Assembly: GCA_030533445.1 (NCBI GenBank)
Contig: CM060073.1
Span: 41,337,928-41,401,927 of the forward strand
Length of the DNA: 64,000 nt
Source: Cyprinodon diabolis
Lineage: Eukaryota > Chordata > Actinopteri > Cyprinodontiformes > Cyprinodontidae
Reading direction: 5' to 3'
The notes beneath the pieces are model-generated. The model was not told the DNA's origin. It worked only from the letters and a program-made list of their open reading frames with translations, and did no database searches. Positions 34,401-61,044 of the stretch are shown in pieces. The position numbers and the translations under genes were made by a program. Positions within the stretch are counted from its first letter, which is position 1. The number at the start of each line of letters is the position of its first letter.

Positions 34401-37400
34401 AGGTTATACTAAGTAGTACGGCAGTAAAAGGATGCATGTAGAGATGAGTATATAGTAATTAAGGACACCAGAAAACATACATACAATGAAATAACTTCTC
34501 CTTTGGATAACCAAACAATTGTATTTTGAAATGGTGCTGCACTTTGCTATACAAATTTGATTAGTACTCACAAATCCAGCCTCCAGGTCCCAGCACCAGC
34601 AATAGTTGAGGAAGCGGACAATGACGGCACGTCCAAAGTCACCAATAAGGATAGTCAAATAGGTAACCTGCACATCTGAAACAGTAAGCTTCACAAATTC
34701 CTGCAGAGGGAAAAGATTAACAAATATGATCCAAACAATCAAATCAACAGTTTGTTATCCTTAAGAGAAAGCAGGGCATCTTTTTGTGCTTTTAAATCAA
34801 TACTGAACAATATATAACATCAGTGCTGACTCGTCCAACTCCAGTCTCCCAGCAGGGACCCCTGATGACATCTGCAGGGGCCACATTTGGAGGTGGCACA
34901 TCTGTGGTGTTGTAGAACAAGCTGTAGTTGGCGAAGTATTGCTGATAAGCCCATTCAGTGGCATTCTTGATTGATTTTTCAGTTTCCAGCTAGAAATATA
35001 ATCAACAGGAACATGATTTATGCAGCTTAGTTAATGTAATTTAAACACATTTTGTGTTTTGGGTTAAATTGCTAAAGAATCTTGGTAGAAAACACATTGG
35101 TGTGATAGCAAACTAAATCATGCTGATACAACCACAGCTCTTTTCAATGGTTTTCCATTTATTGAAAAAAAAAATATTAACTAAAATTAGACATGATAGA
35201 AAGTCAGAAAGTAACTATTTTGCATTTATTTTTTTCTCTTGTTTCCTTTTTCAGTTATTTTTGCATTACAGCAAATTATTAATTTAAATTAAAATATATG
35301 GATTCTACCTAACAGGGAGCACCACCGTATAGATAATTTCATTTAAACAATTTCAGGTTATGTGTTTTCATTTTGGTGTAATTCAAGGCAAATTAATTTA
35401 TATAGTGACAAGACTATTCAAAGTGCTGTAAAAAAGTAGTAGTGTACATAACAGTGTAATCGAGACCCGTGTTTAATTTAATCTCAGTATAAATTAAACT
35501 TTTCTGTGACTGCTTTACAATCATTTAGCGAACACCAGAGAACAAATAGAGTAATAGAGACCAAAGAAAAGAGCTAATAGACTGAAAAAGGTTTTTGAAA
35601 AGTTTCAAAGATTGGTCAGGGCATAAACCAATATTACAAACAGACAGATTGAACAAGGAGAGCTTCAAGTGGAGAAAATGTCAAATAGCAGAATAGCTCA
35701 TTTTGAGTAACTGTAAAGATGCATAGGTCAGCTGGGAAGAATCTGTTGAAAGGACATATTTTTTGTGCATTTAATTAATTTGCTCTTTGTAGTAGGAAAT
35801 AAATATTGAACATGCAGGACAAGATGCTCCACTTGGATTTGAAATAATACATTTTTGTGTTTCCACAGAAATAATAAATATTTTGGATGAAACAAGACAA
35901 AATGTGGCGTGAAAAGAGTTTCATGCTTTTTTTAAACTTTCAGTTCTAAAGTGACACCAAATTAAAGTGAGCCTTGACTAAATATTCAATAAGGAAAATT
36001 TGTCAGAATACCTGTAAAATGGTTTTAAAACCTGAGGGCTGTTTTAGAAAACCAGCTTAATTTATTAATTTAGCCCATTATTTAACCCATCTCACTTTTC
36101 TGAGCAAGTTTTATAAAATCCACCTGAAGGTTCCAGAGTTTGGGGAAAATGACTTCAGATCCATTTGAAACCATTTTATCAGTTTTGCAGGTTTGTGTAC
36201 AACAGCATACCTTGGCTGTAACCTCATCAAAGAGGGCAAAGAGAAACGTGTAAAGATTTCCAAGGAAAAGGGCAAAGATGCGTCCCAGTTGCCATTTAAG
36301 GGCAATACGAGGATGATAGTCTTCCAACTCTGCGATGGTTTCAAAGAGAGGAGGACAAACAAGCCCCAGCAGTGACATCACAAACTCCACCTGAAACACC
36401 AGAGGTCGGGGGTTAGTTAGTGATCTCAATTGTGTCTCTCATGTTCATCTTCAGGTAGTATAGACTTGCCTCATTTTTTTCAAACCACGTAAGGGTTTTG
36501 GGGTCCACCTTAGCAAAGTCTTGAGAACGTTTCACCACAAAGTAGATGAGATATCCGCTGCCACCGAGGCTGCACAGGATCAGAAAGTTTGCAAAAACCC
36601 TGAGGAAACGCCGAAGGTGGATATTCTCATCTTTTTGGTTCTCCTGTTCATCTACAATCGATTCCTAGAGAACGGATGACAGCTGTCAAACATGCATTAC
36701 CACTGTATGTCTCTTATCTTAAACATAACTCCAACACTTAAGAACCATTATGTTATTTCTTTCATACTCCAAAACTTGATTTTAAAAATGCCATTAGATC
36801 TTTTTAGAGACATTAGCATAACCATGAACACACACACCTGCTAACCTTGAAGCTGGTGGTTATGGATGCATACTTGTTGTCTGCAGTTTCTGGGTTTCCT
36901 ATCAGATAGTCCCAGCTGGTAAACATCTTCCAGCTAAAGATGAAGTCCCCCTCCTCTCCCCCGTCTCCTCCTTCGTTGGCGTTGCGAGCCATCCTGCGAA
37001 GATAACGGCCATCAGCCACATTTATCCAAACTCCGAGGGCAACCGTCCTGCATGTCGATGTTTCTCATACGTTCTGATGACAACCAACAAGCTGTATCCG
37101 AATACTCCAACACTCGTAAGGAGGTAAGACAGAGGGAGTCTGAACTTCAGCAGCCCGATTGTTCGATCATTGTTGTAGAATCCATAGAACAGAATAGAGT
37201 ATTGGCAGTAACCCTGTTAACGACATACATTTTTCAGCTAACAAGTTGCATTTTACTATTCTATTGCACAAGAATACAAACATCATACTCAACCACCAAT
37301 AACAAGATCTTTGAATCATTATTTAGTCTGATTACTCTCGTGGGACCAAATACCCAAATACTTCTACATGGAGATGATGATTCAACAGAGTGATGTCTAT

Positions 37401-40400
37401 TAGAGCTCTCTGTAATCTATCTAGCTCTGCTTAAATTACGATTAATCAACTGGATCCAAGTTTAAACTGACTTAACAATTATTAAACAGACATGTCTGTT
37501 TCTAAGATAACACCAACACACCAGAAATTCTGTAAGTAAAATAAATCCTCACCCCAAAGTCGAGAAGGACAGAGACGTCCATCGCTGTATCCTGTTCCTC
37601 TCTGGGGACAGTTTTCCTGGGAATGGAGCCATAAGGAAGACCCATAAGAACCTATACGCAAAGGAGAAAAGGGACAGCTTGAAGTGAGAAAGCTGAGAGT
37701 TTTTGTGAAGATTTCTGTTAACAGTGAGTGTCAGAAGAGTCTTACCTCAGGGAGCACCACCAGGCCAAACATGAACCCAAAAAGGACCAGGTTTAAACCA
37801 TACATCCACCTCAAAAAAAGGAAATATGATGCCACGGATGATCCGAAATGACCTGGGGTTATAAAGACAAGAAATGTGAGTTAGAAAGAAAGTAGTCGAT
37901 GACTTTAACAGAAAATGGATCTCAGGTACTAACTTTCTACTTCCTTTATCTTCCTCTCCCAGGGTATACAGGCCGTTTTGAAGTTCTCAAAATCACGATT
38001 AAATTTGATGAGTTTCTTGAAGAAAGAGGTTTTTAACATTTTAATTATATCTCTACCATATAAATCAGTTATGGTTAAAATAAGCTAAGCTTCACAGGAT
38101 TATTACTTTAGTCATCATGACTTTGAAAGCATATAGTCTCCTGCCTTTCCCTTTCCCAAGAGCTCCTTCAAACTTTTCAACAAATTCCTGGGCCTCCCTG
38201 TTGGTCCAATAAGAGAAAGAAAAAATCAGCAAAAGCATAAATTAATTTCTACTATAAAACTTATAGAAAACATTTCACTGGTAAATTGAAATGGTCAAAT
38301 CAGGCAGACAGGTCTGGGTTGGCTTACTGAGTGACATTTTTTTGAAATGCATGAATTAAATTAAATGTATGACACCAGATCATGAAAAAATATGGCTTCT
38401 CATCTATCATGTCTCTTTCATGCAAACTTGTATGCATCGATTGCCAACCACTCCCATACAACCTCATGCGACCATGACTAAGAAAACAAAAATGTAACTT
38501 CGCTGAACGGGTTGAGTTTTTCTTTTTACTTGAGCAGTGAGAGCCTCTTCTGCATGCGCCAAGGTTTGTTCCTTAAAGTAGCAATCAGCTTCTTTTTCTC
38601 TTCCACCTGTTCCTTCAGAGCTTCAATTTCTCCCTCTGACAATGATTCCTCATCAGAGTCGGAGGATGAAGAAGAGGAGGAAGAGCTGCTGAAAAGAGCA
38701 TAAATGTCTGTCGTCATGATCATAGTAGCGTTCAAAACTATTAATCAGAAAATCATATCAGACTTAAAAAGCTAAACCTAAAAATGTTTTAGGAAGGTAA
38801 ACGAGTAATAGTTTGAAAATAATTAAGTTTGTTGCAGTAGAATTTGAGAAAAGTGGATTTTTTAAATTATCTAAACCAAGCTTCATCTCCAGCTATGTTT
38901 TTAAACTTTAAATATTTTGTATTTGGTCCAAAAGTCTTCAGCTGACTTAACAAAAATTTTACTCACAATAAGTTCAGTGCTTTACTAATATTAGGTTTTT
39001 TAATCCTTATATATGCTGATTTTTTTCCACATTAGAATAACAACAACATAAAAGTGTTATTATTCTATAAATTAGTCTAGATTTAATCCAGGTGTGCTTT
39101 TGTCCTAAAGATTACACAAATAGTATTTACTACAGTTTATTTCCAAATGTTCTGAGGACCAAGGCGTGCGGATTGCCTCTACAAACATTTATACAAAAAT
39201 CACCTGTGCAATAAAACTGATCATAAAATCCTTGCTACTAAATATTCTGATGCAAAATGGAAAAACCAATTAAAACTGAGAGTGAGATATGAGCCAAATA
39301 GCAGGTTACCCTCTTTGTCCAGCAATCTGATAGACAAGTCTTGCTTTGGCAGTTTCCAGGAAAGGTTCCTGACTTTATCATATGAGTTATTGTTTTATGC
39401 AAAGGAGATTATGAGGTTTGGCTGCTTTTTAAAGAATTTGTTTTTTCCTCTTAATTCCAGTACAATTAACTCTGCGACAGCATACAAGCTCATTTTGGAT
39501 TTTTGGATTCCCTCAACTCAGTTTGAAAACCTTACCCTGAAATGCAGTTTTGCTAATGATGGGTCAATTTTTAAAATCCAGTCATTACACCTGTTTTCCA
39601 CATAACACCTGGCTTGTTTATCTGCCTGACCCAAACCTCTGTTGAGCATAAGGTATCAAGTCAGGAGTTTCTTTCTCACAGTATTGCAGTTAATGGTAAT
39701 ATAAAACAAAGTTGAGCGGGTACAACTGCAGTTTCTCATTCATGGATGGCTGAACTCTTGGTGGTTCCCGAGCTGTTCCTGATCATCTTCTAGACATTCA
39801 TCTCTTCTTTGAATAGCAGTGAAAATATCCATGTTTGCTCTGGACCATATAGTGAAACATCATCACAAATGTTTCATATTTGCTTGAATTGATCATATTT
39901 ATAGGCAGTTTAAATGAGAGTCAAGGAAAATTTATAAACTTTCTTAATCATTAAAAAGTCCAATTAGTGTCAACAGTTTTTTTTTTCATGCTGGCAAAGA
40001 GAAACCTCCAATAGTAATTAATAATTATTATCAACCAGAAGTTAAAAGCCCTTGATCTCTTCCAAACCATTTTTGGAAGAAGATTTAAGGGGATGTTTGT
40101 TAATTGTCTCAATTTATTGTTTGGATTAGATTAATTTCCTTACTTGACCTTCTGTCTAGTTTTGAACAGAGTGGGACATAGCACCTCTGTTTAAAATAGC
40201 GAATCTGATAAGTTTTAAAAGGAAAGTCCTGGTAATATTTTAAGAATGATATACCACTAAAATTGATCCTGCTATCTTTTAGATATTTCTATTTATTTAT
40301 ATTAGCCTGCACTCCGGGTCTCTGAGCAAGGCCCTTAACCCTTAAGGGGATGAAATAGATAAATAAATTAAACTTTATTGAGCTCACAATGGAAAACTTA

Positions 40401-42117
40401 ACTCTCTGCATTAAACCCATCCCCGTGTGGGAGCAGTGGGCTGCCACTGTGCAGCACCTGGGGAGCAGTGTGGTGTAAAGTGTATTTCACAGAGACCCAG
40501 AGTGGCAGTCTGTGTGAGTGGGTTTCAAACTGGCAACCTCAGGATTCCAAGCCCTATGCCTTAACCAGTAGACCACCACTCTCCCCTTTGGATCAAATGC
40601 AGAGATAAATTTCTCCAATGTGAGATCAATAAAGTTTGTAAGTATTACTAATTGGCTTGCAAATACTCAAAGATCTATATAATCTGTCTTTGAGTATATG
40701 TTTATCTTTAAACTTCTATTTTCTTTTATAAATCTTTTATAAAAATTTATAATTTGCTTTTGCAGCAAAGCTTCTAATTTGTTTTGCTGCTTTTTTTTTT
40801 ATTGCCCTGTGATTGAAAACCTCTGATTGATATATGGACTGATTTAATATTAGATGTCAGACTCATTCAGTTGTTATACAAAAACTATTATCTCTTTTTT
40901 CAAACAGCTTCTTTTCGCTTTGTGACCAGTCTTGCAGTCGACTGGCAGAGGCTGCATGTAGAAAGCAGAATATCTGGATGCATAAGTCATGCACATTAGA
41001 GGCAGTTATGTCTGTGGCAGCTGCACCTGCTCATCTTTTTCTTCTTTTTCTTCTTATTGTTCTTATCCTCCTCATCTTTCCCTTTCACATTTGCCTTCTT
41101 GCCATTATTCTGCTCCTCTTTCTCCTTTTTGGACACAGATCTCCCAGCTTTTTTTCTGCTGACTCTATCTTCCTCACTTTCCTCATCGCTCTCTTCCTTA
41201 GAAGCTTTCTTCTTGGTGGCTTTTGATCCCTTTCTTGCTGTCCTTCGTTTGTCTCCCTCGTCCTCTTCATCACTGTCTTGGATCTTGGTCTTCTTCCTTC
41301 GTCCTCGTCTTTGAGGGGTCTCATCCTCATCATCATCTGTCTTGGTCACTTTCCTTCGTCCTCGTCGTTTAGGTGTCTCCTCTTCCTCATCCTCCTCGTC
41401 ATCCTCGTCTTCACTGATTTTCTTTGCTCTAAGTTGCGACTTAGATCTCCTGTTTCGACTTCTTTTCCTTGCCTCTTCTGTGAGAAATAAATACTCAGAT
41501 TAGTCAAGGAGACAATATCATAGCAGTTTGCAATCATTTATCTAAAAGCTTATTTTGAAAAAAAAATCTTACTCCTAATCTTCATCTTATTGTTGCATAA
41601 CCTTACACTGAGTCATTTTATAATTTAGAACTGATTAATTTAAAAGCAATCCATGATTGCATTATAGTTTGTATCTGCACAATGTAACCAAATAAAGCAT
41701 TAATGACCTAACGTTTTCTAATTAGTTAGAAAAATTCTAACAAATAAAAGCAAACAAAATCAAAAAATAAAAAATAAATCGAAATGAGAACATAATAGCT
41801 TATCATTTGTTACTAACTACATGTTTTCCTTGCATTGAAGTAGAAAAGAAGAATAATACCAGATATTTCCATCTTCGTCATAAATTATCTTGAATTACTC
41901 ACCTTCACTGTCACTCTCAGGCTCAGCATCCACATCAATCCCAACTATAAAAGTAATCCAAAACAGACCAAGATTGATTAAAATACAATTCACTTGTGGG
42001 ATTAAATTTAAGGAGTTTTTAAAGTAAAAAAATATGTATATTTTTTTACTCTAATGGCAGACAACCCTCACCATTTTCAACATCAACTATTTCATGGTTT
42101 CTCCTTTTTGGAGGCAT
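31063..42117 (-). CDS. tmc2: Transmembrane channel-like protein, TMC2-like, 20 exons
   Basis: TMC1 and TMC2 are pore subunits of the hair-cell mechanotransduction channel at stereocilia tips. Exons in transcript order: 42072-42117, 41903-41944, 41027-41477, 38530-38688, 38107-38197, 37934-38015, 37746-37852, 37553-37651, 37071-37213, 36846-36993, 36470-36664, 36211-36390, 34831-34989, 34572-34700, 34063-34130, 33683-33922, 31871-31996, 31580-31658, 31370-31496, 31063-31280. They total 2889 bases, 962 aa, with every junction in phase. Diagnostic blocks include [47 protein letters not shown] and [16 protein letters not shown]2 rather than TMC1 is inferred from [51 protein letters not shown] and [13 protein letters not shown]. 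One intron (after 36470-36664) has a GC donor. Confidence 0.9.
31997..33682. other. tmc2-like intron
   Basis: Non-coding; carries the hAT-type element at 32552-32946. The remainder shows no recognisable feature. Confidence 0.6.
32552..32946. mobile_element. hAT-type MITE, 395 bp, in tmc2-like intron
   Basis: Starts TAGTGTTGAACCGATACC and ends in a loosely inverted 'gcatcggcacaagacaa', with many 'ggtatcggtatc' repeats. The 8-bp duplication GTTACAAG flanks it at 32544-32551 and 32947-32954. Confidence 0.8.
33683..33922 (-). CDS. tmc2: tmc2-like exon of the conserved TMC core
   Basis: Encodes [55 protein letters not shown] and ends PSFDCGPF. This is the TMC signature region with two transmembrane helices. 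The equivalent exon of the neighbour gene (49623-49862) is also exactly 240 bases. Confidence 0.92.
34990..36210. other. tmc2-like intron, nothing recognised
   Basis: AT-rich sequence between two in-phase exons. No transposon ends, RNA gene or conserved frame were noticed. Confidence 0.5.
38689..41026. other. tmc2-like intron
   Basis: Holds a tRNA-derived SINE (about 40340-40595). The open frame at 39282-39605 on the plus strand has no recognisable domain and is probably fortuitous. Confidence 0.5.
40340..40595 (-). repeat. tRNA-derived SINE
   Basis: Read on the minus strand, the right end is a tRNA-like head ('gtggtctactggttaaggc', then 'agtttgaaaccc' as A and B boxes). It is followed by a body with 'gcagcccactgctccc' and an A-rich tail. 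A related copy lies at about 46735-46925. Confidence 0.65.
41027..41477 (-). CDS. tmc2: tmc2-like charged N-terminal exon
   Basis: 451 bases encoding about 150 residues of nearly pure Lys/Arg/Glu/Asp, with a repeated TPKRRGRRK / [10 protein letters not shown] module and acidic runs such as [12 protein letters not shown]. It ends [10 protein letters not shown]. It forms the cytoplasmic N-terminal tail with the Ser/Asp-rich start of exon 38530-38688. The neighbour gene has an equivalent exon of 454 bases with different wording. Confidence 0.85.
42072..42117 (-). CDS. tmc2: tmc2-like start exon
   Basis: ATG at 42117 gives [15 protein letters not shown] before a GTGAGG donor. The MPPK start is shared with human TMC1. 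It joins 41903-41944 ([14 protein letters not shown]) in phase 1. The open frame continues upstream to 42393, but the conserved start is chosen. Confidence 0.8.
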
Positions 42118-45100
42118 TTTTCCCAGGCTGTTTCCAGTCGTTCCTTTCTTTTTCTCCTCCTGTTGATCCTTACATCCAAAGTTGACCTCTCTCCATTTAT
42201 GAGCCAAAGCGTACAGCTGATTCACTGTCAGATTACAGGGTGTTAAACTGCACACGCTAACGGGAACAGGTGTGCTACTGTTAGAGCCATTTCGGTTCTG
42301 GGCTCCTTGGTGACCACTGGAGGCTCTAAGCCTATTGGACGATGAAAGGAAGACAGATGAGGAAGGAGAGTCTTCAGACAATGGACCTGTCAATCAAAAT
42401 GTTAGTGGATACTACTCCACAGAAACAAGGGACAATATACATTTAATAATTCATTATGCTTGTTATTACCCAGCCAGATATTTGCCCAAACTTCAGTGTA
42501 TGAAGACTTTTTCTCTATTATCCCTTATTCTGGACATATACAACTTCCTCATATTGAAATTGCTTTAGCACTTGGCACTCACGCTCATTGTCATTTAACT
42601 AACACCCAGAAAGATGACACCTTGGAGAAAAAAGTCTAGTACACATTAAAGTTGGATGGAATTTGACGTAATCCTGATAGAGGAGGAAAACAACCTGTTA
42701 TACAAGTAAATACTGTACAGAGTGTTCACCTGGAAGCTGTCAGCTGAACAGACAGGTGGAGTTTTACTCGTGTGAGACAGTGACTTCATTACAGAGCTGC
42801 TGTTCTTGGTTTGTCAAATCTACTTTAAAGGAGCCTAATCACATACTATGACTTAACAGATTTCTACTCCAGTAGCTCACTCTAGTAGCATGTAAATACT
42901 TTCAATATGAGAAAGAGGTGTGTTGGGTTGGAAATCTTCTGTTTGGGTCTGTCTTTGTATTCGTCTTTCTTTTATTTGAATAGTGTGTTCAAATTCTGTA
43001 TTGTAGTTATGAGGGGCTGGAACCTGGATAAGCAGTGCTTTTTCCATCCCTTTTTCAGCTTGCAAGGAGGTATAAGGATTTGGTTCATTTATCTGTTTGG
43101 TTTTTATGAATGCAAGGTTTTTCACCAGCCTTTTTCTTTATTTCATGGGAGTTTAAAATAAATATATAAATGAAGAATGAATAGAAAGGATTACAAAGGC
43201 TTTCCAATTAGATTATGGCACACTGTTAGGTAACTATATTCTATTTGTTTGATTTACACTTTTCTTTTGCTATGTTTTTTTTAGTAAACTTTGGTATATA
43301 CCTCAACAAGATCCACGTGACTGAAGGTGATAAACTGGGCATGCAAGAGTTAACAAGTAGCTAATAGAGGCAAGCAAATTAGCATTTCCCCTGTGTTGGT
43401 GTATAAAAAAAGAGGAAAAGTTTATAATAAAGTGTGAAAAACTGCAATAAAATGTATGAAAGAGGGATACGATACAGCTAGCACTCAGAGTACAATCGTG
43501 TGGTATTTATTGAAGTGGGAACTAAAGCCTTGAAAGTTGCTAAGTTAATGGATGTATTATTAAGTATTGCCAGCAGGTGGCGACGGCATATATCAATGTT
43601 TACATCTAAGACAAAGTAAACAGTGTAAGGTTATTTATTTTAACATGACCACATGGTGTTTTTTTCAAATGGTGAGAAGGCCCCTTTAAATCAGTGCCAA
43701 TCAATGTATCTCTGTGGTGCTACACACACTTGTATATGTATTGATGCTTTCAAGCCCTACCTTTTCTAAATTTTGTCTCGTTACAACAAACTTTGATCTG
43801 TTTTACTGGGATTTTAAGTGATGGACCAAGGCAAAGCAGTTGGTAATGACTATCAGCTTTGCAGGTCCTGAGACTGAAAATCTCAACCATTATCCCTTTA
43901 ACCTGATTGTGGTCAATCTCAGTCAGCTTGAATGAAGACCATCTATAAGCATTACAATGCCTGCATTACATCTATTATAAAGAATGCATTGGTACTGCTT
44001 ATCCAATCCAATCCAATCCACTTTATCTATATAGCACGGTTTAAATAAACACAAGGTTTCCAAAGTGCTGCACAAAAAGATAAAATAACTAAAATAAATA
44101 AAAGTAAATAAAATAAAATAAAATAAAATAAAAGCGCTTAGAGGTGGTAAGGAGTGTGGATTGAAACAGATCTTAAATGTATAGTGGAGTTTTTTGCTAG
44201 TTTTTTGAAAAGACCCACCCTGTCCACTTAAAAATAAAAAACTGCACATGCACAACTCTATACACACTTCCGAGAGGGAAAGCCAATTAACGCATGTGAG
44301 GGCATGCAGGAGCCCATTTCTCCTCATGCACACTCTGTTTAAAAGTTGTTTACATCGCTCATACAAGCTTACTTTCCAAAAGAAGATAATCCATTTTCCA
44401 CTATGTCAGACTCACCACTGGTAAGTGAAAATGGACGAGCAAGTAGGATGGCCTTGCATATCAGCAGAATGATTGACAATTAGGGGAACCACTTATTTTT
44501 TGATGATCCACCTGGAAGAAGGACACCTTAAACACAATGCTAACATTAGGAGTGGGTGATATGTGCCTATCTATTGTACATCACAGCTCACATTGTAGAA
44601 AATGCAACCTGGACCAGGACATTTTGTATTTAAACAGTACTTTGAAATGGAGAAGAAAAAAAGCAGCAGCTAGCTGCTATACAGCTACCAGATACGACTA
44701 AAGGATTGAAAGGTTTGATCTGTAAGATGGGAAGAAGCAACCAGAACCAGTCTAAGCCCTCAAACTTAAAGCTGGCTATAATTTAATCTGTAAAATCAGT
44801 GCTTGTACAACCTCCACTCTCTAATTTACTGTGGTAAACTGGAGGTGGTTAAAGGAAACCCAGGCATCCAATAAGCTGCAATCCATTACGGTTTGGTTTC
44901 TTGCCACAGCCTGAACAAAGACTGGCAGTGAACCAAAACCTAAGGAGGAGGGCAATACAGGGTACATCTGAGGGTTGATGTTCCTCTTCTTCTTCTTCTG
45001 TAACATTTAGACTGAGTCTGCAGCACACATACAATGCTAATTAATACTAAAATGTCTCCTCTAACCTTATTAGGGGATGTGATTGACAGTGTGTGGCTCC

Positions 45101-46144
45101 TCTTTCCTGTCCAGTCTGTCAGTCAGTGGATCTCTAATAAAAACAGTATTAATTATTGATGCTTACTTGCAATGGATTTATCCGAAGCAACAGTGTAGAA
45201 GAATTGTATGTTTAATGATGATCCTACCTGATTGAGAGCCAAAACTTTTACCTCAGTAGAAAACCGGCCACAACCTGACTCTTAGTTTTCAGAAAATAAT
45301 GCACAAGCTCAGTTTATGTGCTTTAATGTATGCAAGTAAAGCTAAGTTAATGGCACATTGTCCCTTTAGATCTAGATAATAGGTGGACTGACAGGATAAC
45401 TGTTAGATCTTTGTAAATACACATTTTAATAGCTACACACTTCACAATAATATTTAAGGATTTCCCTGAACTTTAACAAGAAAGAGTCCACAAAGTGTGC
45501 CAAGCAATATTTTTCAGAAAAGCAGGTTTAATCTGTTAATCAGCCCAGAGATGAGTGAGGGATCTATTTAAGCATTCCTGGTGGAGATAACTGGCCTCCA
45601 TGTCTAATGACCTGTAACAGCTCCCCTCAGTCTAAGAGCCCAAGCAGGCCAAATGTATAAAGAAATGATTTAATGAGAGAATTTAAGCAAAGCATAACAG
45701 TGATTAATAAATAGGCTATTTTATTTGTTTGAAACTGACTAATAAATACACAGCTGGAATTTATCATGAATGTTTAACATCTTAAGAAAACTTTTTTCTC
45801 AGGAGGAGTTGTGTAGAAATCCAAGTAGAGAATAAATTAAAGCTGGAAAAGCTGCAAAAAAAAGCAAAAAGAACTGAAATTTCTGAAATTTAGATGGATA
45901 AATTTATTATTTTACAGTTTCTTAAATTGATGTAAAGTTGGCTGTGGATTTAGATACACAATGTAATATTATTTAAAATAAACCCTTTAATTTAAAAAAA
46001 TCCATTTAGGTCAAGTCATGGTGATTTAAAAAACTTAGTATTCTTTAGTGTTTGCAGTTTAAAATGTAAACTAATTCTAAGACAGATTGTAACACCAGTT
46101 CTTTTAAAAGTGCTTTCATGGCGACAGGTTGTGTCTTTGTTTTC
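42118..46144. other. Intergenic region between the two TMC genes
   Basis: No gene is recognised. It contains a Tc1-type fragment (about 43757-43835) and a non-LTR 3'-tail-like repeat with an AAAAT-type microsatellite (about 43978-44135). Some open frames here have no domain. At 44403 an isolated 'ATGTCAGACTCACCACTG' before GTAAGT looks like a start exon but has no partner in view. Confidence 0.55.
43978..44135 (-). repeat. Retroelement 3' tail plus (AATAA)n
   Basis: Repeated 'atccaatcca', then 'ctttatctatatagcac' and 'aaagtgctgcaca', which is the inverted tail of a fish non-LTR element. An A-rich AATAA/AAAAT simple repeat follows. Confidence 0.55.

Positions 46145-61044
<14,900 letters not shown>

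Noticed and set aside
39282..39605. 107-codon plus-strand frame in a tmc2-like intron
   Set aside because: No recognisable domain, AT-rich composition and no splice or promoter support.
44403..44420. Possible start exon (MSDSPL before GTAAGT) on the plus strand
   Set aside because: No second exon or protein similarity was found in the remaining plus-strand sequence.
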